Position numbers and translations under genes: made by a program
The notes under the pieces: model-generated
Told to the model about the DNA's origin: nothing
Seen by the model: the letters and a program-made list of their open reading frames with translations, nothing else
Database searches by the model: none
Source of the DNA: Zancudomyces culisetae
Taxonomy: Eukaryota; Kickxellomycota; Harpellomycetes; Harpellales; Legeriomycetaceae
Assembly (NCBI GenBank): GCA_001969505.1
Contig: LSSK01000950.1
Coordinates: 1-16,255 of the forward strand
Reading direction: 5' to 3'
Length of the DNA stretch: 16,255 bases
Shown: positions 8,512-16,255 of the stretch, in pieces
Layout: each line of letters begins with the position of its first letter
Numbering within the stretch: position 1 is the first letter of the stretch

Positions 8512-11500
8512 TTAAAATGAAAGACTATCTAAAATAAGCTGAGAAATGAAAAGCCTTTTTTTTGTTTTAGAATTAATTTTGGTTTGATTATTGAGATTGT
8601 TTTTGGTAGAAAACCGTTTGATTTTCCGAATAAAGTTTTTAGAACACTTTAAATCTGAATTTTGGAGACTGTGATTACTATCGTGATTATTATTGCGATT
8701 GTGGTGAAGAGATAGCAAGAACTGAACCAAATCAAGACAGTTGAGTTTAAAAGCAAGTTTCAAAGGCAGACCATTATGGCTATTTATATTGACACCATGA
8801 CGTAACAGTAGCTTGAGCATATCGACATTTCTATGGAGAAAGGCTTCATAGACACCAAAGTTGGTATTTACAATCAAGTTTGGCGAGACGGAAAGCAGAA
8901 ACGATACAAGTGGAATATTGTTGTTTTTGCAAGCCTGGATTACACCACAATTTGAACCTCTTTGTATGACAGCACCATGATCATGTAGTAGAATAGCCAT
9001 TTCCAAATTGTTGTTTTTGCAGGCTTCAGAAATAAGAGAATTGATATTGATATTGGTGTTGGTGTTGGTATTGGAATTGGAATTGGAATTAAAATAATGT
9101 TGTTGACCAAGTGTAACACTATACAATAGTAGCAATTTTACAATTTCAAGATTGTTTGCTTTGACAGCTTGGAACAACACATCACAATTTCTATAAATCT
9201 GGGGCTGGTACTGCAAAAGCAAGTTGACTAGGTCGACATTGTTTATGCGGATTGCAGCATTTATAGCAGCAAGCAGGTCGGAATTGTTAATGACACCAGC
9301 ATGATCAAGCAAAAGACAAGCCAGCTGTGGATTGTTATAGGTAATGGCTAGAGTAATACAGTAGCCAGAATCGTATTCCAGCTTTGCGCCGGCTTGGAGC
9401 AAAAGCGAGACGATTTGCAGGCTGTTGGCCATACAAGCGTGTTTGATTCCGTTGAATTCAGGTGACTTTAAATCAATGTTATTGTCAAGAAGTAGTTTTA
9501 CCAACTCAACATTACCCGTCAAACACGCATTATTTAATCCGCTGAGTTGTAACTTGCCCAGAGTTGCACCGTTATCTATCAAGTATTTTACAATAAGTAT
9601 ATCGCCAAACATACAAGACTCCAACACTCCATTACAGTTTGGATCGCTTAAATCACATCCAAGTTGTACAAGCAGTTTGACCATTTCAAGATTTCCCACA
9701 AGACAAGCTGATTTTATTCCATTATACTCTTCTTTATCTTGCTTTTTATCTTGTTTTTTACCTCGAGTTTGGTTCATCCAGTGTTTTAAAACCTCAACTC
9801 TTCCTGATTCACATGCTTCTTTTAGTCCATTGTACTTTGCCACTCCCAATTCTGCACCTTTTTTGCAAATAAAATAATCTATCCAGTAGATATCCCCCGA
9901 CTTGTATGCTGTTCTCAACACCAACGAGTTTTGCGTATTAACTTGTACCCCGTTTTCTATCAAAACCCGCAAGATCTCAAGATCTCTCCTTCTTAGCTCA
10001 CTATTCATTTCTACTAGTTTTATATCATCAAATATTTCCCCAACTTGGAAACATGCCAATTTCCCTTTCAACTTTTGTTGTGAATATTTACTCGAGCGTT
10101 GAATATCATCCACTCCAACTCTAAACTCATTATCCTTTTTCTTTCTCCTCTTCGTCTTCCTCTTCTTGTTTACACCTACTTCATCCTGTTCAACAATCTC
10201 GTTTCTAATCACAAACTCTACTATCTCCATAATCTTTTTTCTACATTTACGCATAACTCTATTGATAAAATCGTCATACCCCCAGTGAACATTCTCCAAT
10301 AACAGTTTTATACTCTCTACATCCTTCGCTGCCAAATAATGCGTGAGTCTTACATACACATCCCTATCAAGCCCTAACCCATAAACTACTAGATGTTCAA
10401 GTACCTTATCAACACATGCCTTTTGTCCCTTGTCCTTCTTGTCTTGGATATTTCCATTCTGGTTCTTGTCAATTCGGTATGAAACAGACAGTATATGCTG
10501 CATTATCTCATAAATGTTGTTTGTACATACTCCTGTGAGCAAATACTTTTCTTGTCCACAAACAGATGCTCCGTTCTTCATTAACAACATTATCATCTCA
10601 ATATTCTTATGATCACAGGCCATCCTCAACCCTTTAAACCCAGAATCAGCTACCTTCAACCCTCCCACATCAATAATTTGCTGTACCAACTCAACACTCC
10701 CTGCCCTGATTGCCCCCAATAAACTTGTCATTGTCGCTGTTTTCGGGTAATCTTGTAATACCCTCTTGGCCAGTTCATACTCTTTGTTTTTAATTACTGC
10801 CTGCAACACATTTTCATCCAGTTCTCCCCTCAACAGCTCTTTATTATCCATGACATACCTAATCAGTCCAACATTATTCGTTTTATACGCCATCCGCATA
10901 ACCTTCTCAATATTCACCGAATTTAACTCCACATCCACTAGTACCTCTTTTGCAAAATTTCCTTTGTTAAGGTATACTGACGTGTCAAATATCTTCTGTC
11001 CACTTATACCACACACGCTACCATTCCTGAAATATTCTAAAAATTTCCTTTTCTTGTACATTATCGAATAAAAAAGACTCGCTTGCTTTAGTAATTGATC
11101 CATGTTACTATAATACCCTTGCTTCTCAACATATTCGACAAAATCCCATACCCCCGAATACCCCAGTCGCTTAAATAATATGAGCTCTTCAAGTCTTATT
11201 TCAAAATCAATGTCTATTTCACTAATTTCCTTCAGCTTCTCGAAATCTCCTGTAAAACATATCATTCTCGAACTTAAAAGTAAATAAAACAACATTGTTT
11301 TGTTCCCAACATGTGAAAAGCTCCCCTTAACATCAATCGGTATCCCACTCTGTACCTCAAACGTCCATCTACAAAGACTTATTAACCCTTCGATCCCTGC
11401 CTTGTTGTTCAACCCTAACAGATTCTCCACCATTATCTCCGAAGCTCTTCTCGTATTTATAAGCGGTCTCAAGCAAAGCTCTTCAGAAATTACAGTATCA

Positions 11501-12000
11501 GTAAAATCTCTACTCATAGTATTCTCTATGTCACTGATACCTTCAATATCAATACTTAGGCTTTCATGTTTGTTCATGAACGTGGTATTCGCGTGTACAA
11601 CCTTGGAGGTCTCCCTATCCACTACAATGTACATTGCGAATAACCTTAGTACCACATTCTTCCAGTTACTCTCAAGTGCCAGCTCTAGCAAATCCTCATA
11701 CTTGATTCCTTTCATTTTTCTTATCAATAAAATCCCAACCGGTTCAATCGCTTTTATCCTAGGGTATTTGCCAAAGATTCTGTACAATCCCGTATAAACC
11801 TCGTTCTGTTTGGTACTACCAATATGTCTATATATGTACTCGCTGATTGTGTATGACTCCTGGGATACATAATACGCTTTTTTGTTCACCAAAGCCACTT
11901 TGGGGTTTTGTGCAAGCACAAACACCCTTGACAGCAGGCTATCGGGAATTATATTGAATCCACTTGAAATCTCAATCGCTCCGTTTAATTGCAGTGGCAT
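8512..12000 (-). CDS. F-box-like / ankyrin-repeat protein
   Basis: This 1162-residue intronless protein has a short F-box-like N-terminus followed by many ankyrin repeats. Residues 18-46 (Ile-Pro-Asp-Ser-Leu-Leu ... Leu-Val-Asn-Lys-Lys-Ala-Tyr) fit a minimal F-box pattern. Residues 100-450 are helical with weak, diverged repeats. Clear repeats of about 33 residues occur around 454-480, 690-720, 723-745 and from 760 to 1096. They show the usual Gly-x-x-x-Ala-Cys and Leu-Glu-x-Val-Lys-Leu-Leu-Leu helices; the family lacks the textbook Gly-x-Thr-Pro-Leu-His start. A basic cluster of Lys/Arg at 612-622 may be a nuclear localisation signal. A Lys-Lys-Gln-Asp insert interrupts repeats at 748-757. 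An Asn-Ser/Asn-Thr/Asn-Ile run interrupts them at 971-987. The last 60 residues are basic and Asn-rich. A likely role is a substrate-binding adaptor of an SCF ubiquitin ligase, by analogy with F-box/ankyrin proteins; the target is unknown. The start follows an in-frame stop at 12004-12006. Base composition changes strand bias near residue 780. Confidence 0.92.
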   Translation of the reverse strand: MPLQLNGAIEISSGFNIIPDSLLSRVFVLAQNPKVALVNKKAYYVSQESYTISEYIYRHIGSTKQNEVYTGLYRIFGKYPRIKAIEPVGILLIRKMKGIKYEDLLELALESNWKNVVLRLFAMYIVVDRETSKVVHANTTFMNKHESLSIDIEGISDIENTMSRDFTDTVISEELCLRPLINTRRASEIMVENLLGLNNKAGIEGLISLCRWTFEVQSGIPIDVKGSFSHVGNKTMLFYLLLSSRMICFTGDFEKLKEISEIDIDFEIRLEELILFKRLGYSGVWDFVEYVEKQGYYSNMDQLLKQASLFYSIMYKKRKFLEYFRNGSVCGISGQKIFDTSVYLNKGNFAKEVLVDVELNSVNIEKVMRMAYKTNNVGLIRYVMDNKELLRGELDENVLQAVIKNKEYELAKRVLQDYPKTATMTSLLGAIRAGSVELVQQIIDVGGLKVADSGFKGLRMACDHKNIEMIMLLMKNGASVCGQEKYLLTGVCTNNIYEIMQHILSVSYRIDKNQNGNIQDKKDKGQKACVDKVLEHLVVYGLGLDRDVYVRLTHYLAAKDVESIKLLLENVHWGYDDFINRVMRKCRKKIMEIVEFVIRNEIVEQDEVGVNKKRKTKRRKKKDNEFRVGVDDIQRSSKYSQQKLKGKLACFQVGEIFDDIKLVEMNSELRRRDLEILRVLIENGVQVNTQNSLVLRTAYKSGDIYWIDYFICKKGAELGVAKYNGLKEACESGRVEVLKHWMNQTRGKKQDKKQDKEEYNGIKSACLVGNLEMVKLLVQLGCDLSDPNCNGVLESCMFGDILIVKYLIDNGATLGKLQLSGLNNACLTGNVELVKLLLDNNIDLKSPEFNGIKHACMANSLQIVSLLLQAGAKLEYDSGYCITLAITYNNPQLACLLLDHAGVINNSDLLAAINAAIRINNVDLVNLLLQYQPQIYRNCDVLFQAVKANNLEIVKLLLLYSVTLGQQHYFNSNSNSNTNTNTNININSLISEACKNNNLEMAILLHDHGAVIQRGSNCGVIQACKNNNIPLVSFLLSVSPNLIVNTNFGVYEAFLHRNVDMLKLLLRHGVNINSHNGLPLKLAFKLNCLDLVQFLLSLHHNRNNNHDSNHSLQNSDLKCSKNFIRKIKRFSTKNNLNNQTKINSKTKKRLFISQLILDSLSF
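8629..8634 (+). terminator. Candidate polyadenylation signal of carnitine acetyltransferase, inside the ankyrin gene
   Basis: The nearest clear AATAAA after the stop at 8470 lies 159 bases downstream, within the antisense strand of the ankyrin coding region. If used, the two mRNAs overlap tail to tail. No equally good signal is seen for the ankyrin gene in the carnitine acetyltransferase coding region. Confidence 0.3.
9040..9090 (-). repeat. Hexanucleotide-type repeat encoding an Asn-x dipeptide run
   Basis: Coding-strand units AAT-TCC, AAT/AAC-ACC and AAT-ATC follow one another, encoding an Asn-Ser, Asn-Thr, Asn-Ile run (residues 971-987) between two ankyrin repeats. The blocks differ by single substitutions, as expected from stepwise slippage. 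It probably forms a flexible loop and may vary in length. Confidence 0.85.
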
Positions 12001-12712
12001 TTTTTATTATTATTCCTCTCTACTCTCTATGATTGCAAGGTATTACCATCCTCCCTCCTGTATATTCAATGTAAAAGTAAAATCGACGATTATTTTTTTC
12101 TTCTTGTTGTTCTTGCCTTGTACCCAGTTTTTGTGCATTTGTTTTTAGCAAATATCCTCTTTGTGCAGCTATGACTGCAAGTTATGTACTCTAATTAATT
12201 GGCATTGTTAAAAAAACTAGACATTTTAAACACTTTTCAAGAATACAAATCTATTAATGAAACACAGTGAATGTTGGTTTGTATTTCCAGAGTAACGATT
12301 ATTAAGCTATTGGAGAAAAAAGGCAGCAAATTTTAGCCAATTAACCACCAATCTTATTTGATCCGTTTTTTTAATTTGGAACAAACATTTGGTAAAACCA
12401 ATTACGAACCCTGCTGTCATTACATAACCCTTAAAATTGCTAAATCCTATATTGGGAATAATCCACCTCTCTTCCTTCCTTATTCCCTTGCTTACGCGAA
12501 CAACAAGTATCCACTCAAAATATTTCTAAGAAGAGTTGGTGTTAGTATTTGCAAAACTATCAACACTAGCTTTAGATAGAAAATATCAAAACGTAGAACG
12601 CTTTATTTCACTCAATCATCACTCTTTGACTGTTCCAACTATCTAATACGCTAAATGGAGACCAAAGTAATGTAATCTGGCTTGAGTTTATACTCCTCTC
12701 CCGACACACCAC

Positions 12713-12727
12713 CATCATCATCATCAT
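12713..12727 (+). repeat. (CAT)5 microsatellite
   Basis: Five perfect CAT units are preceded by an ACC-rich stretch, in noncoding DNA between the ankyrin and NDK genes. Confidence 0.8.
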
Positions 12728-13088
12728 TGCCGTTTATTTCCTCAGTCGGTGCTAATTTATAAAATTGAATTATCCTAAACATCAGTTATCTCCTCCTTTC
12801 CCTCACTCCTTCCTCATTCTAGCTATTTAAATAAGCTACGGTACACATATTGTTGTCACCATTAAACATAATACAGCAAAGCCCATCCGTTGGTAGGTAA
12901 CAACTCCGTAAATTTTCTGTTTCTATTTTGGGGACATTTTTTTTTAGGCTTTTGGTTTGTTTTGTTTTTGGATTAAACTTAGGGTCGTTTTATGAATAAA
13001 CTCATTGTTAATTACATTAAATTAAAATATCACTTTATTAACTCAACATTACCAATCAAATTTGCCATATCAAAGCGTAAAACATTAG

Positions 13089-13101
13089 AAAAAAATTTTT
13101 T
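13089..13101 (+). promoter_or_regulatory. A7T6 tract in NDK upstream region
   Basis: Seven A followed by six T, flanked by G and C, lies about 264 bases upstream of the NDK ATG. Stiff poly(dA:dT) tracts commonly mark nucleosome-poor promoters of strongly expressed fungal genes. A second such tract follows at 13218-13229. Confidence 0.35.
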
Positions 13102-13217
13102 CTTTTCTTTCTCAGACCAACATTAATTTGTTTACTTTATTCTGGAGTTGCTAAAAAGTTAAACAAAGGCGCAAATCTGAATTATATTGGATGGCAATCA
13201 AAAAAAAAAATGACATG

Positions 13218-13229
13218 AAAAAAATTTTT
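13218..13229 (+). promoter_or_regulatory. A7T5 tract and adjacent CCAAT in NDK promoter
   Basis: A7T5 lies about 136 bases before the NDK start, next to a ten-plus A run (13200-13210). A CCAAT pentamer follows at 13234-13238. Together they resemble a constitutive promoter, fitting the high-expression codon use of the NDK gene. Confidence 0.35.
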
Positions 13230-13364
13230 CAATCCAATTCAGTCCATTTCGGAAATGAGTTCATGTTTATATGTAGTCAGGGATATGAAGAACGCTTTTT
13301 CAACCAAACTCTTTCACTTTAACTTTGTCACAGTAAACAAGAAAGATTAAACTATCAAGAAAAA

Positions 13365-14131
13365 ATGGCTTCTGAACGCACATACATTATGGTCAAACCA
13401 GACGGTGTTGAACGTGGTCTGTAAGTGTTATCCCTTCCATTTACTCATTTGATGTTTTCCGATTTACTATTACGTCCTTTATACTCGATATTGTTCTGTA
13501 CCTTTCTATTATCTGCTTGCAGGTATCCACATTATAAGCTTATTGGCCATACTATATCATAAAATTAATTATCAATATTTAGGGTTGGAGAGATCGTCAA
13601 GCGCTTTGAAGTAAAGGGCTTCAAGATGTTGGCCATCCAAATGTTCAAGGTATGTTTTATTTCAAGTATTATGCCCTATTCATTTAGATTTGTACATCTC
13701 TCCTGAAAAATGGGGGGCACTTGAAAGGTATATGTAAATTTTTCAATCACACGTATAAGTTATAACTGATTCTCATTAATTTATATCATTTATAAACACA
13801 GCCATCTGAGGAACATTTGAAGGAGCACTACAAAGATCTCGCACAGAAGCCATTTTTCCCCAAGCTTGTTTCATACATGTTGTCAGCACCAGTAGTCGGA
13901 ATGGTCTGGGAAGGAAAAGGCGTTGTAGCAACTGGACGCAAGATGTTGGGAGAGACCAACCCAGCAGCCTCCGCAGCCGGAACCATCCGTGGTGACTACT
14001 GCATTGACGTAGGAAAGAACTTGTGCCACGGTTCCGATTCAGTTGAATCTGCCGAGCGCGAAATCAGCCTTTGGTTCCCTAATGGAGTTACAAACTGGGC
14101 CCGTGGATTTGACTCACTCATCTACGAATAA
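13365..14131 (+). CDS. NDK1: Nucleoside diphosphate kinase, three exons
   Basis: This enzyme transfers the gamma-phosphate of NTPs (mostly ATP) to NDPs through a phosphohistidine, balancing nucleotide pools; it is usually a cytosolic hexamer. Exons are 13365-13420, 13583-13649 and 13802-14131, giving 150 residues, the usual length for the family. The N-terminus carries the conserved Met-Val-Lys-Pro-Asp-Gly-Val segment (9-15). Arg87, Thr93 and Arg104 in Gly-Arg-x-Met-Leu-Gly-Glu-Thr-Asn-Pro and Gly-Thr-Ile-Arg-Gly-Asp are the nucleotide-binding residues. The catalytic histidine is His117 in Cys-His-Gly-Ser-Asp-Ser. The protein ends in the normal Ile-Tyr-Glu. Splicing restores the frame exactly: exon 1 ends two bases into a Leu codon, and exon 2 ends on a full codon. 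Codons are visibly biased to C- or G-ending forms compared with neighbours, as in highly expressed genes. It converges with the GNA1-type gene. A whole open frame starting at 13817 would lack the first 46 residues and is not the true start. Confidence 0.97.
13421..13582 (+). other. NDK intron 1 (162 bases), possibly composite
   Basis: The donor is GTAAGT at 13421 and the acceptor TTTAG ends at 13582; removal joins CT to G and keeps the frame. An internal TTGCAG at 13517-13522 is followed directly by GTATCC, so the intron can also be read as two back-to-back introns of 102 and 60 bases. Using only the internal acceptor would add 60 bases containing an in-frame stop. Confidence 0.9.
13650..13801 (+). 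other. NDK intron 2 (152 bases)
   Basis: The donor is GTATGT and the acceptor ACACAG. It lies in phase 0 between Lys41 and Pro42 of the kinase. It is AT-rich like the spacers, in contrast to the GC-richer exons on both sides. Confidence 0.93.
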
Positions 14132-14259
14132 ATCCAATCTCACTTTTTTCCCGTGCCATGCTAAGAACACCCATTTATTGTTACTATTTTTTCTTTATTT
14201 GAGTTTCTTTTTTGGCCAAACTCCTTTTTTTTTTGTTTTATTAGTTTTTAACAAATACA

Positions 14260-14265
14260 AATAAA
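14260..14265 (+). terminator. Candidate polyadenylation signal of NDK
   Basis: AATAAA lies 129 bases after the NDK stop, following a long T-rich stretch. Another AATAAA overlaps the stop codon itself (14127-14132) but is less likely to be used. Confidence 0.4.
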
Positions 14266-14652
14266 ACAAAAAGTGCACAAAAAGAACCAGACCTTCTACT
14301 TTAGCGATTGTAGATACCAGTGTCGAAGCCTTGCTGTAAACATTGTTCTGCATTCTTGTGAGGTTGTAGCGAGGCATACGCATGTATAAAGTATCCTTTT
14401 CTCGCCATCACTTTTCTTTAATGTGCGTGTATGTGTATATATGTACAAGTATAAAGGAAATAGCGAGTCTAAATAACCTGATTTTGCCGAAAATTAGTTA
14501 TGCTCTCTCCCCTCTCTCCTATCTAACCCTTTTTTCAACACATATCAGCTACTAGCCATCACACCATACCCTCTTTATTTATTTATTCGGGACGGTAATA
14601 TAGGAAAATACTACTAATCCCAACAACTCGCGTTTTTTATACACAACAATAC

Positions 14653-14658
14653 TTTATT
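14653..14658 (-). terminator. Candidate polyadenylation signal of the GNA1-type gene
   Basis: TTTATT on the plus strand (AATAAA on minus) lies about 99 bases past the stop at 14757. A second set of overlapping TTTATT hexamers at 14574-14587 is further downstream. Confidence 0.4.
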
Positions 14659-14756
14659 ATAATGGCACAATAAAAAAGCATAATCCGTAACAAAAATAAA
14701 ATACTAGTAGAAAATCCAATACACTTTATATACTTGAGCCGGAAAAAAGCATGGTT

Positions 14757-15278
14757 TTACAGCTTTTGGGTTCCATTGAGATAAAGCGTCATTTGATTAT
14801 CCTTCAAACTAAACCCACACTTCTCATAAAACCTAATGTTGTCATTATTACAATTCAATGTTATCTTGTAGCATTGGATCTTTATCGCGATGTTCTTCAG
14901 GTTATTTATTATTATTGCACCCAGTTTCTTTCCCTGATAGTCCTTGTGGACTGCAATATCCTCAATATGCCCCACTGTGCCGCACGACCTGACAAATTTA
15001 AACTCGTTGAACAATGTTCCTGTTGCAACTATCTTATCTTTAACCTCATCGACCACTACTGTGACATAATACGACCCCTTGCTCTTCATTTTCAAAAACC
15101 TTTCTACAAACATCTGTTCAGTGACATTTCCTATCACTGTAAGCGATTCCAAGCATTCCATAAGTCCCTTTTTATAGTCATGAATACTCAATGGTCGGAT
15201 TTTGTATCCTGGTGGTACAATACTGAGCAATTCGCTTCTCAGTAGCTCTTCATCGTACAATAATTCACCTGACCTCAT
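14757..15278 (-). CDS. GNA1: Glucosamine 6-phosphate N-acetyltransferase
   Basis: This GNAT-fold enzyme acetylates glucosamine 6-phosphate with acetyl-CoA to form GlcNAc-6-phosphate, a step to UDP-GlcNAc and hence chitin, N-glycans and GPI anchors. The protein has 173 residues, within the family's range of about 150-185. The N-terminal Pro-x-Gly-Tyr-x-Ile-Arg-Pro-Leu (22-30) opens the domain. Gly-His-Ile-Glu-Asp-Ile-Ala-Val (103-110) is the characteristic central strand. Gln115-Gly-Lys-Lys-Leu-Gly120 is the acetyl-CoA pyrophosphate-binding loop, and Phe-Tyr-Glu-Lys-Cys-Gly-Phe (150-156) is the C-terminal family motif. The start is fixed by an in-frame stop at 15294-15296. No intron is seen. 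Codon use is more AT-rich than in NDK, suggesting lower expression. The protein is probably cytosolic, with no targeting signal apparent. Confidence 0.95.
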   Translation of the reverse strand: MRSGELLYDEELLRSELLSIVPPGYKIRPLSIHDYKKGLMECLESLTVIGNVTEQMFVERFLKMKSKGSYYVTVVVDEVKDKIVATGTLFNEFKFVRSCGTVGHIEDIAVHKDYQGKKLGAIIINNLKNIAIKIQCYKITLNCNNDNIRFYEKCGFSLKDNQMTLYLNGTQKL

Positions 15279-16255
15279 TTTACCTTTCCAAAATTAATAT
15301 TTTCTTGTTTGAAATGCTTTCTGTACGTGTATACACAAAAGTAATAGTTAAATCTAAACTGTAGTAAAAATCGTTGCTGCTTGGTACCTTTCTGTTTTTT
15401 TTATAGATTTTGCTTTTTTAACAATGCTGTGAATCTCTTCACCTTACAAAAAAAAAGACTATTTTCCAATATCCCTCTTATTATACATATTTGTTTTTTT
15501 GTTGTAATACAAAGACATCACCCGGGTTTTAGCACCATTGTTGAGTATCATTGATTAGAAGCTATCTTTTTGAACTCTCCATATCATGAGTATACATGGC
15601 TGCATTTTAATTCTCAGACCTTTTACAAATAAATTGTGATACTACTGCCTTACCAAACCCAACAGTTTTTTTTTGTCATTGTTCAACTATTGAGTAGTTG
15701 AAATTCAACGATTTACACGTGAATTTCGATTTGTTGGCCTGTTCATTTTCGTTTCCATAATTTTTTTTTTAATTGTTTATTGCTGTTACGCTAATCAGGT
15801 ATTTGCATTACTTTTCATTGAACACCCAATTTAGCCAGAATTTTTCCGTTTTTGTACTGGAAATGCCTTATGTAAATATAAATAGGCAATTTGTTTTTGG
15901 TTTAAACTTATTGAGCACTAAAAACGTTCCACTTATCATTTTCATGTCTTTGTTTTACTGAACTTAGCCAATATCCCAACGGTTCCCATAAAGGCTGAGC
16001 CAACAACAGCGCTCTTATGAGCTTATCTCATTATGATAATGTTGCATATACATTCTCTCCACTTCTGCTCATCTTTCTCCCTCCCGTTCCCCCCCTATTT
16101 TTTCTTGTAGTACTCCATTTCTTGTCATCATTTTTCCATATGCAAAAACATTACTCATCGAATCCTGTTTTCTCAGCTAAACGAACATACTCGTGATTAA
16201 TTTAACTCTTTCCGCCTTAAAATAACCACTTTTCGCTTTATACAATTTCCCATTT
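15279..16255. other. Right flank: GNA1-type promoter and unassigned spacer
   Basis: The first 150 bases should be the minus-strand promoter of the GNA1-type gene; TATAAA on minus at 15400-15405 lies about 125 bases upstream of its ATG. Beyond this the DNA is AT-rich with T runs. A pyrimidine-rich patch at 16055-16105, including a run of seven or more C, resembles the promoters elsewhere in the window and may belong to a plus-strand gene starting after the window. The short open frame 15773-15961 (+) has no domain. Confidence 0.5.
15400..15405 (-). promoter_or_regulatory. TATA-like element of the GNA1-type gene
   Basis: TATAAA on the minus strand, followed by an A run, lies about 125 bases upstream of the ATG at 15278. 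The position is plausible, but this hexamer is frequent by chance in this DNA. Confidence 0.3.

Larger units (their letters stand above)
12001..13364. other. Divergent intergenic region between the ankyrin and NDK genes
   Basis: This region should hold both promoters. It contains pyrimidine-rich patches (about 12465-12485 and 12785-12820), a (CAT)5 microsatellite at 12713-12727, and A/T-tract elements near the NDK start. Open frames such as 12358-12579 (+) have no domain, and I do not regard them as genes. No clear TATA box serves the ankyrin gene. Confidence 0.55.
14132..14756. other. Convergent spacer between NDK and GNA1-type genes
   Basis: This holds the two 3' UTRs and no supportable gene. 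It contains T-rich runs at 14180-14245, a CT-rich patch at about 14500-14530 and a TTTA tetramer repeat at 14574-14587. The open frame 14195-14383 (-) has no domain. Confidence 0.6.

Noticed and set aside
9425-11797. Plus-strand open frames of 66-165 codons within the ankyrin gene.
   Set aside because: They are antisense shadows of the repeat-coding strand, with no domain of their own.
12358-12579. 73-codon plus-strand open frame between the ankyrin and NDK genes.
   Set aside because: There is no domain, no supporting start context or splice extension, and it lies in a divergent promoter region.
13817-14131. NDK read as a single 104-codon frame starting at 13817.
   Set aside because: It would lose the conserved nucleotide-binding N-terminus. 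Two upstream exons with proper GT-AG introns restore a full-length kinase.

Overview
This window looks like nuclear DNA of an AT-rich fungus. It holds four recognisable eukaryotic genes: a carnitine acetyltransferase ending in a peroxisomal SKL, an F-box-like/ankyrin-repeat protein, a nucleoside diphosphate kinase with two short GT-AG introns, and a glucosamine-6-phosphate N-acetyltransferase (UDP-GlcNAc/chitin pathway). It also holds two small secreted proteins with predicted kexin sites. The short introns, compact genes, very AT-rich spacers, and an ankyrin protein that begins with a short F-box-like segment suggest an early-diverging lineage such as Kickxellomycotina/Harpellales. That placement is a guess from style and was not derived from any comparison.

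Layout. Positions 1 to about 6200 are gene-poor and AT-rich, with only two genes, both on the minus strand: 1691-2107 and 3795-4235. They are diverged paralogues encoding secreted preproproteins. Each has a signal peptide, a pro-region, a dibasic site and a roughly 90-residue mature domain with identical cysteine spacing (C-x23-C-x4-C-x3-C). I do not recognise the family, and this pair is the best candidate here for something undescribed.

From 6395 the window becomes gene-dense. The carnitine acetyltransferase (6395-8470, +) and the 1162-residue F-box-like/ankyrin protein (8512-12000, -) converge with only 41 bases between their stop codons. A divergent spacer of about 1.4 kb then leads to the nucleoside diphosphate kinase (13365-14131, +, three exons). 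It faces the GNA1-type acetyltransferase (14757-15278, -). The right flank to 16255 has no gene and ends in pyrimidine-rich sequence that may be the promoter of a gene outside the window.

The genes do not form one pathway. Three are housekeeping metabolism: acetyl-carnitine shuttling, nucleotide balance and amino-sugar synthesis. The ankyrin protein is a probable ubiquitin-ligase substrate adaptor from what looks like a lineage-expanded family, and the left pair is a small tandem family of secreted peptides. Other points worth a second look are a reversal of strand composition inside the ankyrin gene, a back-to-back acceptor/donor in NDK intron 1, and a G-run cluster upstream of the carnitine acetyltransferase.
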